Assembly (NCBI GenBank): GCA_021818905.1
Contig: JAKASS010000007.1
Location: forward strand, 1-50,142
From: Nanobdellota archaeon
GTDB lineage: Archaea; Nanobdellota; Nanobdellia; Parvarchaeales; Parvarchaeaceae
Reading direction: 5' to 3'
Length of the DNA stretch: 50,142 nucleotides
Below the pieces are notes generated by a model, which was not told where the DNA came from, did not search any database, and saw nothing but the letters and a program-made list of their open reading frames with translations. Made by a program: the position numbers and the translations under genes. This document shows, in pieces, positions 40,089-48,797 of the stretch (positions within the stretch are counted from its first letter, which is position 1; the number at the start of each line of letters is the position of its first letter).

Positions 40089-40733
40089 CTATTTTCTATG
40101 GGCAAAAAGATAGACGCTCGTGAAAAAGACCGCGAAAATGGGGATCAGGTATAAATCGGAGACACCGATAGATGCTGTCTCTAAAAACCAGAACGCTGAG
40201 AAGGATAGCAGCAAGCTGGAAACTGCTACTTTCATATTGGCCTGTTTGATCTTTCTGACCTGCGACCTTAAAAGTGCCGTCCCTATCACGACTATGACCA
40301 GACCTGTAATCAATCCCAAAAGCGTAGAAGTATGGCTCAGCGGGATAAGCACTACCAAGACGATCGCTGCTTCGAACGCTTCTACGGCGCCAACGGAGAA
40401 ACCTGTGTAAAACAATCCCCTTTCAAATTTTTCTTTGCCAAATTTTCCTTTCTTTCTAGAGTTTAAAACCGCTCTTCTTGCGCTTCTGGTAAGCCTCAGC
40501 CCGAAGTAAAGCAAAAGAAATGCGGCTATAAGATATACCATCCAGCTTGGTAATAATGCGATTGCGTTGCCGACTAAAAAGGCTACGATAAGCACTACTG
40601 TCACTCCAAGACCGACATAGAAAAACGCTTTTGGTCCGCCTTCCGTATATAAGGCGAGGGCCACTGCCGAGGCTTCGGAGATCTCAAGGAGAGTTATCCC
40701 CATCGCTGCTAAGAATATCGCTGGATCTAACAT
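40089..40733 (-). CDS. Polytopic membrane protein with internal twofold repeat
   Basis: The 214-residue protein has about six membrane helices (FFYVGLGVTVVLIVAFLVG, WMVYLIAAFLLLYFGL, LLGLITGLVIVVIGTALL and others). Two related acidic segments, ITLLEISEASAVALALYTEG near 14-33 and FSVGAVEAFEAAIVLVVLIP, begin the two halves, as in cation transporter families built from repeats. The central basic loop (RKKGKFGKEKFERG) would be cytoplasmic. It resembles the archaeal COG4280-type uncharacterised membrane proteins and, in general layout, the UPF0016/LysE groups. Function is not established. Confidence 0.75.
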   Translation of the reverse strand: MLDPAIFLAAMGITLLEISEASAVALALYTEGGPKAFFYVGLGVTVVLIVAFLVGNAIALLPSWMVYLIAAFLLLYFGLRLTRSARRAVLNSRKKGKFGKEKFERGLFYTGFSVGAVEAFEAAIVLVVLIPLSHTSTLLGLITGLVIVVIGTALLRSQVRKIKQANMKVAVSSLLLSFSAFWFLETASIGVSDLYLIPIFAVFFTSVYLFAHRK

Positions 40734-40786
40734 GAGGTAAATGGATTTTTTATCTTCGATTCAAGACTTGTAGGTCTTTCTTGTTT

Positions 40787-41185
40787 CTACTCGGAAGTTT
40801 TACCGCCGAAATGTTCTTTACTTGCCAAAGCGTCTGCCTTTGTGTGGTGGACAGTGCCGTCTTTGTGGTGAGGCGGCGAATATATCGTATAAAGCTTAAG
40901 ATGCGAAGTCTTTGATGTGTTGATCACGTTGTGCCAAGCGCCGCTTGGGACGACCACGCCAACGCCATCTTTGACCGGGTGCTCGACGCCATCGATGATG
41001 ACTTTCCCTTCTCCTTCCTCAAACCTAAAGAACTGGTCTGACGACCTGTGGACTTCCATCCCCAACTCATCACCAGGATCTACGGACATAAGGACAAGTT
41101 GGCTATGTTCTGTGGTGTAAAGCACCCGACGAAAATCGGTGTTCTTTTTTGTTTCCGTCTCTATCGGGATAGCGTAGCCTTTCAT
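40787..41185 (-). CDS. Cupin-domain protein
   Basis: I start it at MKGYAIPIETETKKNTDF (41185). A single cupin barrel follows. Motif 1 is GMEVHRSSDQFFRFEEGEGK (metal-binding His and Glu positions) and motif 2 is VPSGAWHNVINTSKTSHLKL. The His/Glu set H-x-x-x-E/Q...H is present. The end, PPHHKDGTVHHTKADAL, adds several His and is shared with small archaeal and bacterial cupins of unknown or mannose-isomerase-like role. It follows the truncated helicase gene closely. Confidence 0.85.
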   Translation of the reverse strand: MKGYAIPIETETKKNTDFRRVLYTTEHSQLVLMSVDPGDELGMEVHRSSDQFFRFEEGEGKVIIDGVEHPVKDGVGVVVPSGAWHNVINTSKTSHLKLYTIYSPPHHKDGTVHHTKADALASKEHFGGKTSE

Positions 41186-41195
41186 ATCAAGCACC

Positions 41196-41819
41196 TCAAT
41201 AAAGAATGCGCACTTGATAGTTAAAAGGTTTTCGCTTGTTATTTTTTCTCAGGACTTCTTCATAGATGTTAAACTTTTTATAAAACTCCAGCGATTTTTC
41301 CTTAAGGCCTTTTATGTCTACGAGTTCATTGTATACTATGTCGACGGACCTAAGAAAACTTTCACAAGAACCGAAGTAATGCTCTTTTTCTAAGCCGATG
41401 TCCCGACCCCTTCTTAGTAGGAACGCCATCTTCTGATTCTCGTCAAAAACTTCGTAGTCTCCGTAAACAAGGCTGTTTTCTAGGACCCTCAGACAAAATC
41501 CGTGTATCGTACCGACATACATGTCGCCTAATCGCAGACACGCCTCTTTGCCGCCGAGACTTTCCACCTCTGCGTATATCCTGCTTTTCATGTTCTGGGC
41601 CGCCTTGTCCGTGAAAGTGAACGCCACTATCTCGTTAGGCTTTACGTTCTCATGAAGTAGCAGATAGACTATCCGTCTGGTCAAAGTCTCCGTTTTTCCG
41701 GTGCCCGCGCCGGCGATTATCCTTGTGAATCTTGATTTTGACGTGACCGCCTTAGCCTGGCTTTCAGATAGTTTCATCGGCCGGTTTATTATGTCTTCTG
41801 CCTTGTCTGCCATGTCCAT
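41196..41819 (-). pseudogene. Truncated UvrD/Rep-type helicase (N-terminal domain only)
   Basis: The 207-residue frame begins as a superfamily 1A helicase: LSESQAKAVTSKSRFTRIIA with Walker A GAGTGKT (37-43), then IVAFTFTDKAAQNMKSRI (motif Ia) and VGTIHGFCLRVL (motif Ib). It ends at the point where domain 1B would begin; Walker B, 2A, 2B and the nuclease part are missing. Family members have 650-1100 residues. It stops 10 bases before the cupin start. It is most simply a deletion remnant, although a stand-alone small ATP-binding protein cannot be excluded. Confidence 0.72.
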
Positions 41820-41865
41820 ATAATTGAAGATAAATGTATTAATATTAACTTTGATATTTTAAGTT

Positions 41866-42363
41866 ATGAAAGGTGGATCTGCGATAGACCGTGATGTCCA
41901 AAGGATAAGGGGATTAAGATCAGAAAAGGGCCGACTGGAAGCTCTGCTTAGAAAGACCGAATCTACGCTACGCGAATGCCTGTTCGAAGCCAGGGAAATA
42001 ATCGATCTTATACGTAAATTTGACATGGAACATTACATGGATAATGAACTTGAAGTCTACGGAAAGTCCGAGATAACAGTAAAATTGACCGGCAAGACCA
42101 TATTGGTGGGCAAGATAACGCCAAAGCAGGGCGGTTGGCATGTCGTAATAGAGGTAAGCAAGCCGGATGTCATCAAAAAACAGCTTAAATCGAGACTCTC
42201 TAAAGTGAAAGAGCAACTGGAAAAGAGGCTTTCACAGGTAAACAAGGCGAAAATGCTGGCAGAAGAGGAGAGGACCATCCTGGACCGGGTAGAAATAAAA
42301 AAGCGATTAGACGCTGAAGTCACCGGATTAAAGGGAAAGCTGAGAGAAATGGGCGCGAGATGA
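41866..42363 (+). CDS. Hypothetical coiled-coil protein
   Basis: I do not recognise this 165-residue protein. Residues about 5-45 (RDVQRIRGLRSEKGRLEALL then RKTESTLRECLFEAREII) and 100-160 (KQLKSRLSKVKEQLEKRLSQ, MLAEEERTILDRVEIKKRL) look like antiparallel coiled-coil arms. They flank a small beta segment (YGKSEITVKLTGKTILVGKI, GGWHVVIEVSKPD). The layout recalls prefoldin-like or V-type ATPase stalk-like subunits, but no family motif is clear. It is soluble, divergent from the helicase remnant, and convergent with the surface-protein gene. Confidence 0.7.
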   Translation: MKGGSAIDRDVQRIRGLRSEKGRLEALLRKTESTLRECLFEAREIIDLIRKFDMEHYMDNELEVYGKSEITVKLTGKTILVGKITPKQGGWHVVIEVSKPDVIKKQLKSRLSKVKEQLEKRLSQVNKAKMLAEEERTILDRVEIKKRLDAEVTGLKGKLREMGAR

Positions 42364-42370
42364 TAAAAGC

Positions 42371-43738
42371 CTACTCTATGACTATGCCTTTCTTCTTTTT
42401 ACGCCGAGTCTTTCTCTGATGACCACGTCGTGTCCTAGGGACGTTATCGCCCTTGCTTATCGGTTTCCTCCGCTTGCCGCCTAAAATTTCTAGGTTTATT
42501 TTTCTAAAGTAAAGCAGGTATAAGACGTTTATTATTATCAGTACTAGGACGGCGCCGCCTATTACGATCGAAAGTATCAAGATTGTATTTAGGCTTGACT
42601 CGCTTAGCTGGGTGACTAACGAAGTCCCTGTGATGGCCACGCAAGAAACGGAAACCGAGAAGGAGACGACCAAGGAAGACCCCGCACTCAATAAAATGCC
42701 GGTGGCTGGGCTGATGTCAGACGGCGTGTATTTATATGTGCATGCTTCTGTCGCATTGGTCTTAGTATATTCTAAACCGTATGCCTCTAATTCGTAACTT
42801 CCTGGTTTGGTCGTAAATGAAATGATCCCCGGCGCGATGGCGGAAGCTGTGACCCCTGCGTAAGTCATATTCCGAACGGTGCCGTTCGGTAAACCGTTTT
42901 CAGAAAATAGCGTAGTCACGTTCTTGGTCACGTTAGACACCACTACGCTCGGGATGATGGCCCGCCCGTATGCGACCGCATAGGTCGAGAAACTATTGGA
43001 ATACGCGACATAAGACGCGATAGACGGATTGGAGCTTAAAAGATAGGTGGGCAGCGGGTCCCATCCCTGCAGTCTTGAAGAACATTTATAGCGCTGTACT
43101 TGCGTGTCATTGAGGTTTTTGCTGTGTATAGCCGACTGTGCTAGTGAATAGTAATAAGAGACGTTCATTATCTTACCTGACTCGTTGAAACCGGTAGAGA
43201 TATTGACATAATAAAACGGGACCCGTATGGCAGTGCCGTAGCAGAAAAGGCTTGTATAAGAATAGTGGATCGTCATAGAAGAATTTGGTATGGTAGAATT
43301 TGAGCGTATTTTTATACCGGTTATCGGAAAAGTCTTGTTGACGATGCTTATATTTATACGGCCTTGTGGTATCGGTAATGAGAAATTTATAAGAAGAGTC
43401 TGATTATTGATGACGTGTTGTGACGAGTTTATGTTTGTAAGGCTACCGTTTATTTGTGTTATTGTGATGTTGCTGTAATTTAGTGGAAGTCTGATAGGAG
43501 TGACTATCGGCGGCGGAGGTATTATCGGGGCGCCACTGACCGGAGGAGTAACTTTGTATATCTGATATGCTTTTACCAAAACCCGCGAGGTGTAGTTCTG
43601 ATCGCCCGGTGAAGAAAGGGTATAAGTATATGTCCCTGTCGCGGATCTCGCGTCCGTTTGCGCAGCTTGCGTAATGTTACCTATCGATATCGCCGGCATC
43701 ACCCCCCCCCCAGCGGGTAAGTTCTTACCCTGATCCAA
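42371..43738 (-). CDS. C-terminal part of giant surface protein (after frameshift)
   Basis: The 455-residue frame starts at an ATG inside the upstream gene, but its natural N-terminus is probably the upstream frame itself. The ten-base G tract at 43702-43711 puts the two out of register. From GVMPAISIGNITQ onward it continues the tandem pattern (TYTYTLSSPGDQNYTS) of the larger part. It contains many Asn-Xaa-Ser/Thr sequons and ends with a membrane helix (ILILSIVIGGAVLVLIIINV) and a strongly basic tail (TRRGHQRKTRRKKKKG), the expected anchor for a cell-surface protein. Confidence 0.75.
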   Translation of the reverse strand: MDQGKNLPAGGGVMPAISIGNITQAAQTDARSATGTYTYTLSSPGDQNYTSRVLVKAYQIYKVTPPVSGAPIIPPPPIVTPIRLPLNYSNITITQINGSLTNINSSQHVINNQTLLINFSLPIPQGRINISIVNKTFPITGIKIRSNSTIPNSSMTIHYSYTSLFCYGTAIRVPFYYVNISTGFNESGKIMNVSYYYSLAQSAIHSKNLNDTQVQRYKCSSRLQGWDPLPTYLLSSNPSIASYVAYSNSFSTYAVAYGRAIIPSVVVSNVTKNVTTLFSENGLPNGTVRNMTYAGVTASAIAPGIISFTTKPGSYELEAYGLEYTKTNATEACTYKYTPSDISPATGILLSAGSSLVVSFSVSVSCVAITGTSLVTQLSESSLNTILILSIVIGGAVLVLIIINVLYLLYFRKINLEILGGKRRKPISKGDNVPRTRRGHQRKTRRKKKKGIVIE

Positions 43739-46700
43739 TAAATTTTAGGCGAAGTCAATCCACTTTCATAATTTAATATCGCTGAGAAAGGGATATTAGA
43801 CGGAAGGTATGGGTCGGACTCGGTTATCACCGGCCTATAATCGAAATAAGCCATGACTTTTGTCCCATTAGCGGAAATGCCATACAAATTGTTTTTTATA
43901 TTATTAGTCACTACGGTGGATGGACTGAGTATATGCGTAGTAGAATTTATCGCATAGTCCAAATATAGACGATCTATCGTCCCTACATAAAGTTCATTGG
44001 TCGCTAATTCGACGGAATAACCAAACTGTATAGAATTCGCAAATGGAGCGCCAGTAGTGGATGGGGCGACGTACCACTCGAATATTGTCGGATAAGAAAA
44101 CGCTTCCTTTGATAATATGTAGGTATAATCATTTAAAGAGGAGGATGTGACTAAGCCGCTACTGACATTATAAGTCCCGCCGTTAGCCTCGACTGTCCAT
44201 TTGCTCATATTTAGAGTCGATCCTTTTAGATCGCTATAAAAGTCGAATACATATCCGCCATCATCATATTCGGCATATCGTGGTGAAAGCCCCGGGGCCT
44301 CACCGGTAGTGACGTTATTTAATACGTTTTCACTTTTATTAAAGAAGACCATATGCACCATCGAGAAATTACCCGCCGGGATACTGCCTATTTTTAGCCA
44401 ATACAGCGTCCCGCTGGAATTATAAGAATCGTTTATTTCTAACCAAGATGGGACCACTGTGCCGTTAGGATATGTGAACTCAATATTGTCTAAGTTTGGT
44501 GCTTCATATCTTTTGTAGGCAGATGAATTAAATATCAGCTCTTCTTGGAAACTGGCCGGCGTAGACTGGTTAAGGCTATTTTGTATTTTTATAAGCAAAT
44601 AAAACAAAGGAACTTCTGCGATTTCCGGACCATTCAAATTCCACGATGCGGAAAGCTGATTATTTAGCGAAAATAAGTTCGCAGTCGCAATACCACTGCT
44701 GCCGTTGTATGTGAAATTTGCTGGGACTGTAAGCGTCATGTTAGGCGTGGCTTTGCTTATGGCCCTAGCGAGTTTATACCGGGTCGAAGAATAATTCTGA
44801 TTGCCAGAAGTGTTGAAGACCCCGTGATAAGTCCCAGCCGTGGCGTTGAGGTAGGAGACCCTCGTCGTTGACGAGCCCTTGCTCGCTCCGCCGATGTAAA
44901 GTGTCGCGGCAAGCTGGTCGTTGACGGTCGTTATCGCCGCGCTCGTGTTGTCCTTTGTGCCGTTGTAGGTGAAGTTGCCTGGCGTGTCCGTCATCGAAAG
45001 CGTAGGGGTGGCCTTGGTGATGTTCACTTGAGTTATGCCAGACGTAGTGACGGTATAGTTCTGATTGCCGCCGCTCGTGCCGCTGTAAGTGTAGTTGTTC
45101 TTGTAGTGGACGCCTGCATACTTGTCGGACAACGCGGAGAAATTGTATTTTGCCACCGAAAGTGACGCGGAGAACGTAGAACCCGTTGAGACTGAATTGT
45201 TGTCGAGGACGAAAGACAGACCAGATTGGCCGCTCACCTGCGTACCAGAAAGAGCGTCCTGTATGACTGGCGGAGACCCAGTGTAAGTGAATTTATCCGA
45301 TGGGAAAACTGTCAGGGTCTGGGTCAATGCCGCCTGCGAGATCTCCCTCGCTATGGTCGCGGAAGCGGACGAATAGTTGACGTCGCCAGAGGCGTTGAAG
45401 ACCGCGACGTAGGCGCCAGCCGTGGCGTTGGAATACGGGGACGTCTTCGTGACGCCGTTCACGTAGAGCTTGCCCGCGACTCCCGATGCTGGCGAGACGA
45501 CCGAACCAGTGAACTTCTCGACCGTGCCGTTGTAGGTGAAGTTCGCGGCGGAAGTCCCAGCGCCGATGTATCCAGTCAGCGAAAGCACGGTCGTCGCCCT
45601 GGAGATGATGGAAGTCGTCTGCACCGAAGCGGAGGTGTAGTTCTGGCCGCCGGAAGTGTTGAAGACCCCGTGATAAGTCCCAGCCGTGGCGTTGAGGTAG
45701 GAGACCCTCGTCGTTGACGAGCCCTTGCTCGCTCCGCCGATGTAAAGTGTCGCGGCAAGCTGGTCGTTGACGGTCGTTATCGCCGCGCTCGTGTTGTCCT
45801 TTGTGCCGTTGTAGGTGAAGTTGCCTGGCGTGTCCGTCATCGAAAGCGTAGGGGTGGCCTTGTTTATCTTCTCGTAAAGCGTCATGTTTGCGATTCCACT
45901 GGTGTTGCTTCCAGCTATGATTTGGTAGTAACCTGCTGCGAGATATGATTTTGAATATGTCACTGTAAGGTGAGTCAAAGGTTCCGTCTGTGCCAACGTG
46001 CCTGTGACATTAGTCCATAACTCTACAAAGCCAGAACTAATATTGGCTGTAAATGTAGAAGTAGTGCCGTAAGTTATCGCATTACCGCCCGTCGCATTCG
46101 TGTCGACGGCTAAAGATTGAAGATAAAGCTTTACCGCCGGGGGAGTGGTGGTGGTTTTAAGTGATCCCTGGGTTATTGACGGCATGACCCCGTTCGGAGG
46201 ATAAGCTCGTGCCCTGAGTAGATTGTAATCTACAACATCTGCTGAGGTTCCAGTGTGCTGAGAGTACGGTGCTATGTACAAAGTAGTCGCGGCTGAAAGC
46301 GGATTTTTTGCGAGGGATGTCGGCACCGCGGCAGTTTCGTATTCTGGGACTGTTGTGGTTATTACGGAAAAGGATGTTGCCGCCGGCCCCGGCCAATTTA
46401 GAGTGGCCCAGTACCATGTGTTCAATGCTGAAGTCCCACTATTCGTTCCAGCTGTTGCAACACCAGCGGCGTACGAACGTGGGCTCTGCAGCGAAGTGCC
46501 AGCCTCCACGTCAGAGATTGCGTTGAATCCCTTCCCGACGGCGGAGCTATTGCTTAAACCTACTTCCCCCGTATTTGATTTTTTGATCCACTCAAAATTC
46601 GCTTCCACTATGACTGCCTGTGCCGCAAGAGATTGGCCGATATATGACCAATGGGCGTATTCGTTCGCGGTCGATTCAGTTATCTCTATGGCGTTTACCG

Positions 46701-47670
46701 TTTTAGCCCCGTAGCTGACGGAAGTGGCCTGCGCTAGTGTATCGCCGGTCAATACGCTAAAATCTGAAATCGAAGTGTTGCCATTAAAATACAGTAAGAA
46801 TGTATTGTTCCCATTGTCATACTCGCTGTAGGTCGGCGATAGGTAGGGGGCCTCTCCCGTCGTATTCGTGCTGAAAAGGTTGGTGGCATTGCTTGCAAAC
46901 CCCACTGCTACGTCTTGTGTAGTCGTAGATGCCGGCATGCCGTTCGGTAACTTTATCCAGTATAGAGCCCAATTATTCGAGAAAGAATAGTTTTCAAGCC
47001 ATGATTTCAACACCATGCCATTAGTGCTGTTGAAAAACTCGACGTTCTGAAAAGAATTGGTTCCTGTATCATTTATGTACCCGCGGTAGTTAGTTAGGCT
47101 TAAATTGACTAGCTGCTGGAACGGTCCGCTTACACCGCTGGTTTGCGAGTTTGTGATATTTACTTGCGCATATGCTATCACCCCTGCGGGCGGGTCGTGT
47201 TTAGGGGTTTGTGTATACCTAACCTCTGAGGTATTTGAACTTGCAGTTATTTTGTAAAAACCCGGCTTTAAGTTATTACTGATATATGACACGCTATTTT
47301 TTGTTGGCCCGGCGACAGGTGTGCCATTTATATAAAGTCTTATATAATTTGGGACATGGTTTGGGCTTACATATTGTGATTTAGCGGTATAATTTGTTAA
47401 AGTGTAATTAAATGGAGCGTTTCCATTTTTTATTCCATTAAGATAAAGATCTATTTGTGAGACGTTTGTACTATTGTTTTGAACAGAAAATTGATTTACT
47501 TGTGGACCGAGACTTGCATCATTTATACTTATATTATTCAAGACAAACGATGAAAAAGAGGCGATTATTAAAAGAAAAAGCACAAAAGTAAATAGCGCTA
47601 ATTTAACTTTTTTACGGCTATTTGCCTTTAAAATCTCCATAAATTTCGTTAGAATATCTCTAAATTGCAA
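43699..47670 (-). CDS. Giant surface protein, N-terminal part (DUF2341 and Ig-like repeats)
   Basis: The 1,323-residue frame begins with a basic segment and hydrophobic helix (KVKLALFTFVLFLLIIASFS), acting as signal or anchor. Two DUF2341-like lectin-type domains are visible. The first is near residues 200-490 (TTGEAPYLSPTYSEYDNGNN, RARAYPPNGVMPSITQGS); the second is near 1080-1323 (TTGEAPGLSPRYAEYDDGGY, RVRTYPLGGG). Between them are bacterial Ig/MBG-like repeats, each starting with ATPTLSMTDTPGNFTYNGT-like sequence. Asn-glycosylation sequons are dense. The frame ends only because of the G tract. An adhesin or surface-layer-associated role is likely. Confidence 0.8.
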   Translation of the reverse strand: MQFRDILTKFMEILKANSRKKVKLALFTFVLFLLIIASFSSFVLNNISINDASLGPQVNQFSVQNNSTNVSQIDLYLNGIKNGNAPFNYTLTNYTAKSQYVSPNHVPNYIRLYINGTPVAGPTKNSVSYISNNLKPGFYKITASSNTSEVRYTQTPKHDPPAGVIAYAQVNITNSQTSGVSGPFQQLVNLSLTNYRGYINDTGTNSFQNVEFFNSTNGMVLKSWLENYSFSNNWALYWIKLPNGMPASTTTQDVAVGFASNATNLFSTNTTGEAPYLSPTYSEYDNGNNTFLLYFNGNTSISDFSVLTGDTLAQATSVSYGAKTVNAIEITESTANEYAHWSYIGQSLAAQAVIVEANFEWIKKSNTGEVGLSNSSAVGKGFNAISDVEAGTSLQSPRSYAAGVATAGTNSGTSALNTWYWATLNWPGPAATSFSVITTTVPEYETAAVPTSLAKNPLSAATTLYIAPYSQHTGTSADVVDYNLLRARAYPPNGVMPSITQGSLKTTTTPPAVKLYLQSLAVDTNATGGNAITYGTTSTFTANISSGFVELWTNVTGTLAQTEPLTHLTVTYSKSYLAAGYYQIIAGSNTSGIANMTLYEKINKATPTLSMTDTPGNFTYNGTKDNTSAAITTVNDQLAATLYIGGASKGSSTTRVSYLNATAGTYHGVFNTSGGQNYTSASVQTTSIISRATTVLSLTGYIGAGTSAANFTYNGTVEKFTGSVVSPASGVAGKLYVNGVTKTSPYSNATAGAYVAVFNASGDVNYSSASATIAREISQAALTQTLTVFPSDKFTYTGSPPVIQDALSGTQVSGQSGLSFVLDNNSVSTGSTFSASLSVAKYNFSALSDKYAGVHYKNNYTYSGTSGGNQNYTVTTSGITQVNITKATPTLSMTDTPGNFTYNGTKDNTSAAITTVNDQLAATLYIGGASKGSSTTRVSYLNATAGTYHGVFNTSGNQNYSSTRYKLARAISKATPNMTLTVPANFTYNGSSGIATANLFSLNNQLSASWNLNGPEIAEVPLFYLLIKIQNSLNQSTPASFQEELIFNSSAYKRYEAPNLDNIEFTYPNGTVVPSWLEINDSYNSSGTLYWLKIGSIPAGNFSMVHMVFFNKSENVLNNVTTGEAPGLSPRYAEYDDGGYVFDFYSDLKGSTLNMSKWTVEANGGTYNVSSGLVTSSSLNDYTYILSKEAFSYPTIFEWYVAPSTTGAPFANSIQFGYSVELATNELYVGTIDRLYLDYAINSTTHILSPSTVVTNNIKNNLYGISANGTKVMAYFDYRPVITESDPYLPSNIPFSAILNYESGLTSPKIYWIRVRTYPLGGG
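43702..43711. repeat. Ten-base C/G homopolymer at the frame break
   Basis: The coding strand has G10. Eight or eleven G would join the two frames. Eight gives RTYPLGGVMPAI, matching the internal paralogue RAYPPNGVMPSI without a gap. Confidence 0.85.
44807..45016 (-). repeat. 210-bp direct repeat in surface-protein gene, copy 1
   Basis: It is essentially identical to 45653-45862 at a constant offset of 846 bases. It encodes KATPTLSMTDTPGNFTYNG to TYHGVFNTSG. Confidence 0.85.
45653..45862 (-). repeat. 210-bp direct repeat in surface-protein gene, copy 2
   Basis: It matches copy 1 at 44807-45016. The near-absence of silent changes implies recent duplication or gene conversion. The surrounding 45.0-45.9 kb is GC-richer than the gene ends. 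Confidence 0.85.
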
Positions 47671-47849
47671 CTTTTTATACTAATCTCCTCCGTTCCCAAA
47701 TAAGTTTCTATACAATCCGCTCAAAGACTACATATAGTATTATAATAGCTTATAAATTTTTAACTTATTATAGTTGAAATCTTTTTTAAAGACTAGAAAT
47801 TTCACTATTACAGGATAACTAGAAACGTTTCAAAACTACTTTTTTATAA

Positions 47850-47900
47850 AAAAATACGGGGGCTATTGGAAGCCCATTAGAGTGGAGGAAATGTTGTTGA
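47850..47900. repeat. GGGGCTATTGGAAGCCC repeat, copy 1
   Basis: AAAATACGGGGGCTATTGGA is followed by AGCCCATTAGAGTGGAGGAA. It resembles 48308-48358 and the window end at 50106. GGGCT and AGCCC can form a short hairpin. It lies downstream of the gene fragment at 47936. Confidence 0.55.
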
Positions 47901-47935
47901 TGAGCGTAATCTGGATAAATCGATGCACTGGCTGT

Positions 47936-48196
47936 TTAAAATTCGGAAAGAAGCTTCTTCCTTATCCTTGAAAAGTGGTGCTGGTCCGTACCTAAGTAGG
48001 CTAGGGTTTCATTGTCGGCGTTTTTTATGATCGATTTTATGGCTTTCTGGTCCACGGAGTATTTCTTGTATAACTCTTTTAGAAGGACGATATCCACACT
48101 GGAATGGAGTAGGGGGCCGAGTATATCCACTGCGTCTTTTTGGCCCTTTATGCTCTCGTGCCCGTCAATAAATGCCCCCAGTTTCAAAATGAGCAA
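47936..48196 (-). pseudogene. C-terminal fragment, possibly of a nucleotidyltransferase
   Basis: The 86-residue frame (MLILKLGAFIDGHESIKGQK, DAVDILGPLL, LKELYKKYSVDQKAIKS) resembles the final third of AbiEii/DUF6036-type nucleotidyltransferases, where an L-x-KLxA...DxxDI segment follows the catalytic domain. The catalytic part is missing, and directly upstream is an unusual palindromic region (48204-48269). I therefore read it as a remnant, though a short independent gene is possible. Its promoter could be TTTTTATATC on the minus strand at about 48237-48246. Confidence 0.45.
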
Positions 48197-48203
48197 GACT
48201 TCC

Positions 48204-48269
48204 GGCGTAGGCCTATCTTTCGATTTATGTCGAAAGATATAAAAAGACAGCCTGCCAAATGCCTACGCC
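48204..48269. repeat. Nested perfect inverted repeats
   Basis: The outer arms GGCGTAGGC (48204-48212) and GCCTACGCC (48261-48269) are perfect complements. Inside them, TATCTTTCGA (48214-48223) and TCGAAAGATA (48230-48239) form a perfect 10-bp stem around a 6-base loop. It precedes the gene fragment at 47936. Confidence 0.75.
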
Positions 48270-48307
48270 AAGATTATTCCTCTGTAGATCTGGATATTAA
48301 AACGGTT

Positions 48308-48358
48308 AAATAAAAATAATGGGGGCGACTGGGTACCATATTAGAGCGGAAGAAATCT
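48308..48358. repeat. GGGGCTATTGG-type repeat, copy 2
   Basis: AAATAAAAATAATGGGGGCG, then ACTGGGTACCATATTAGAGC and GGAAGAAAT. The first 17 bases match the window end at 50107 and the later part matches 47850-47900. It lies just downstream of the HEPN gene. Confidence 0.55.
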
Positions 48359-48377
48359 TTGTCGAGGTGAACGTGGG

Positions 48378-48797
48378 CTAATCTCTCAATGATTTTATTA
48401 TGTGCTTGCACGTTTCTAGGCTCTTCCGCACCGCCTCGAAATATTTGTCGACAAGTTCCTTAAGCATCGTGTTGGATGTCCTGCTATCATACATGTATCC
48501 GCTTTCGTTGCGCAGCCCGAGAAGGATATAAAAAAGGTCTACTATCTCGGTCACGGCTTTCTGGTCTATGTTTTTATTTTTAAATTCGTCGAGGACCCTT
48601 TTGACTACATTACCTATGTCGTGGGTCTTTAGCGGGTCTGCCCTCGTCGCCATCAGGATCGCTTTTAACATTATCTCCAGGGACATCTCGAGCGAATAAA
48701 GACTGACGTTGTAACTCCCGCCGCGTCGCGTGTCTTCCGCGGCTTTAAACCACAAACTGGATGTTTCGAGCGCTGCGTCTATCCTGTCTTTTTCCAT
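48378..48797 (-). CDS. HEPN-domain protein (MNT partner)
   Basis: The 139-residue helical protein has the HEPN pattern SSLWFKAAEDTRRGGSYNVS, then EMSLEIMLKAILMATRADPL, KTHDIGNVVKRVL and LRNESGYMYDSR. It is of the larger MNT-linked HEPN group; the RNESGY segment occupies the place of the Rx4-6H motif but lacks the His, so RNase activity is doubtful. It overlaps the upstream nucleotidyltransferase gene by 19 bases on the same strand. Toxin role is inferred from the family. Confidence 0.82.
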   Translation of the reverse strand: MEKDRIDAALETSSLWFKAAEDTRRGGSYNVSLYSLEMSLEIMLKAILMATRADPLKTHDIGNVVKRVLDEFKNKNIDQKAVTEIVDLFYILLGLRNESGYMYDSRTSNTMLKELVDKYFEAVRKSLETCKHIIKSLRD

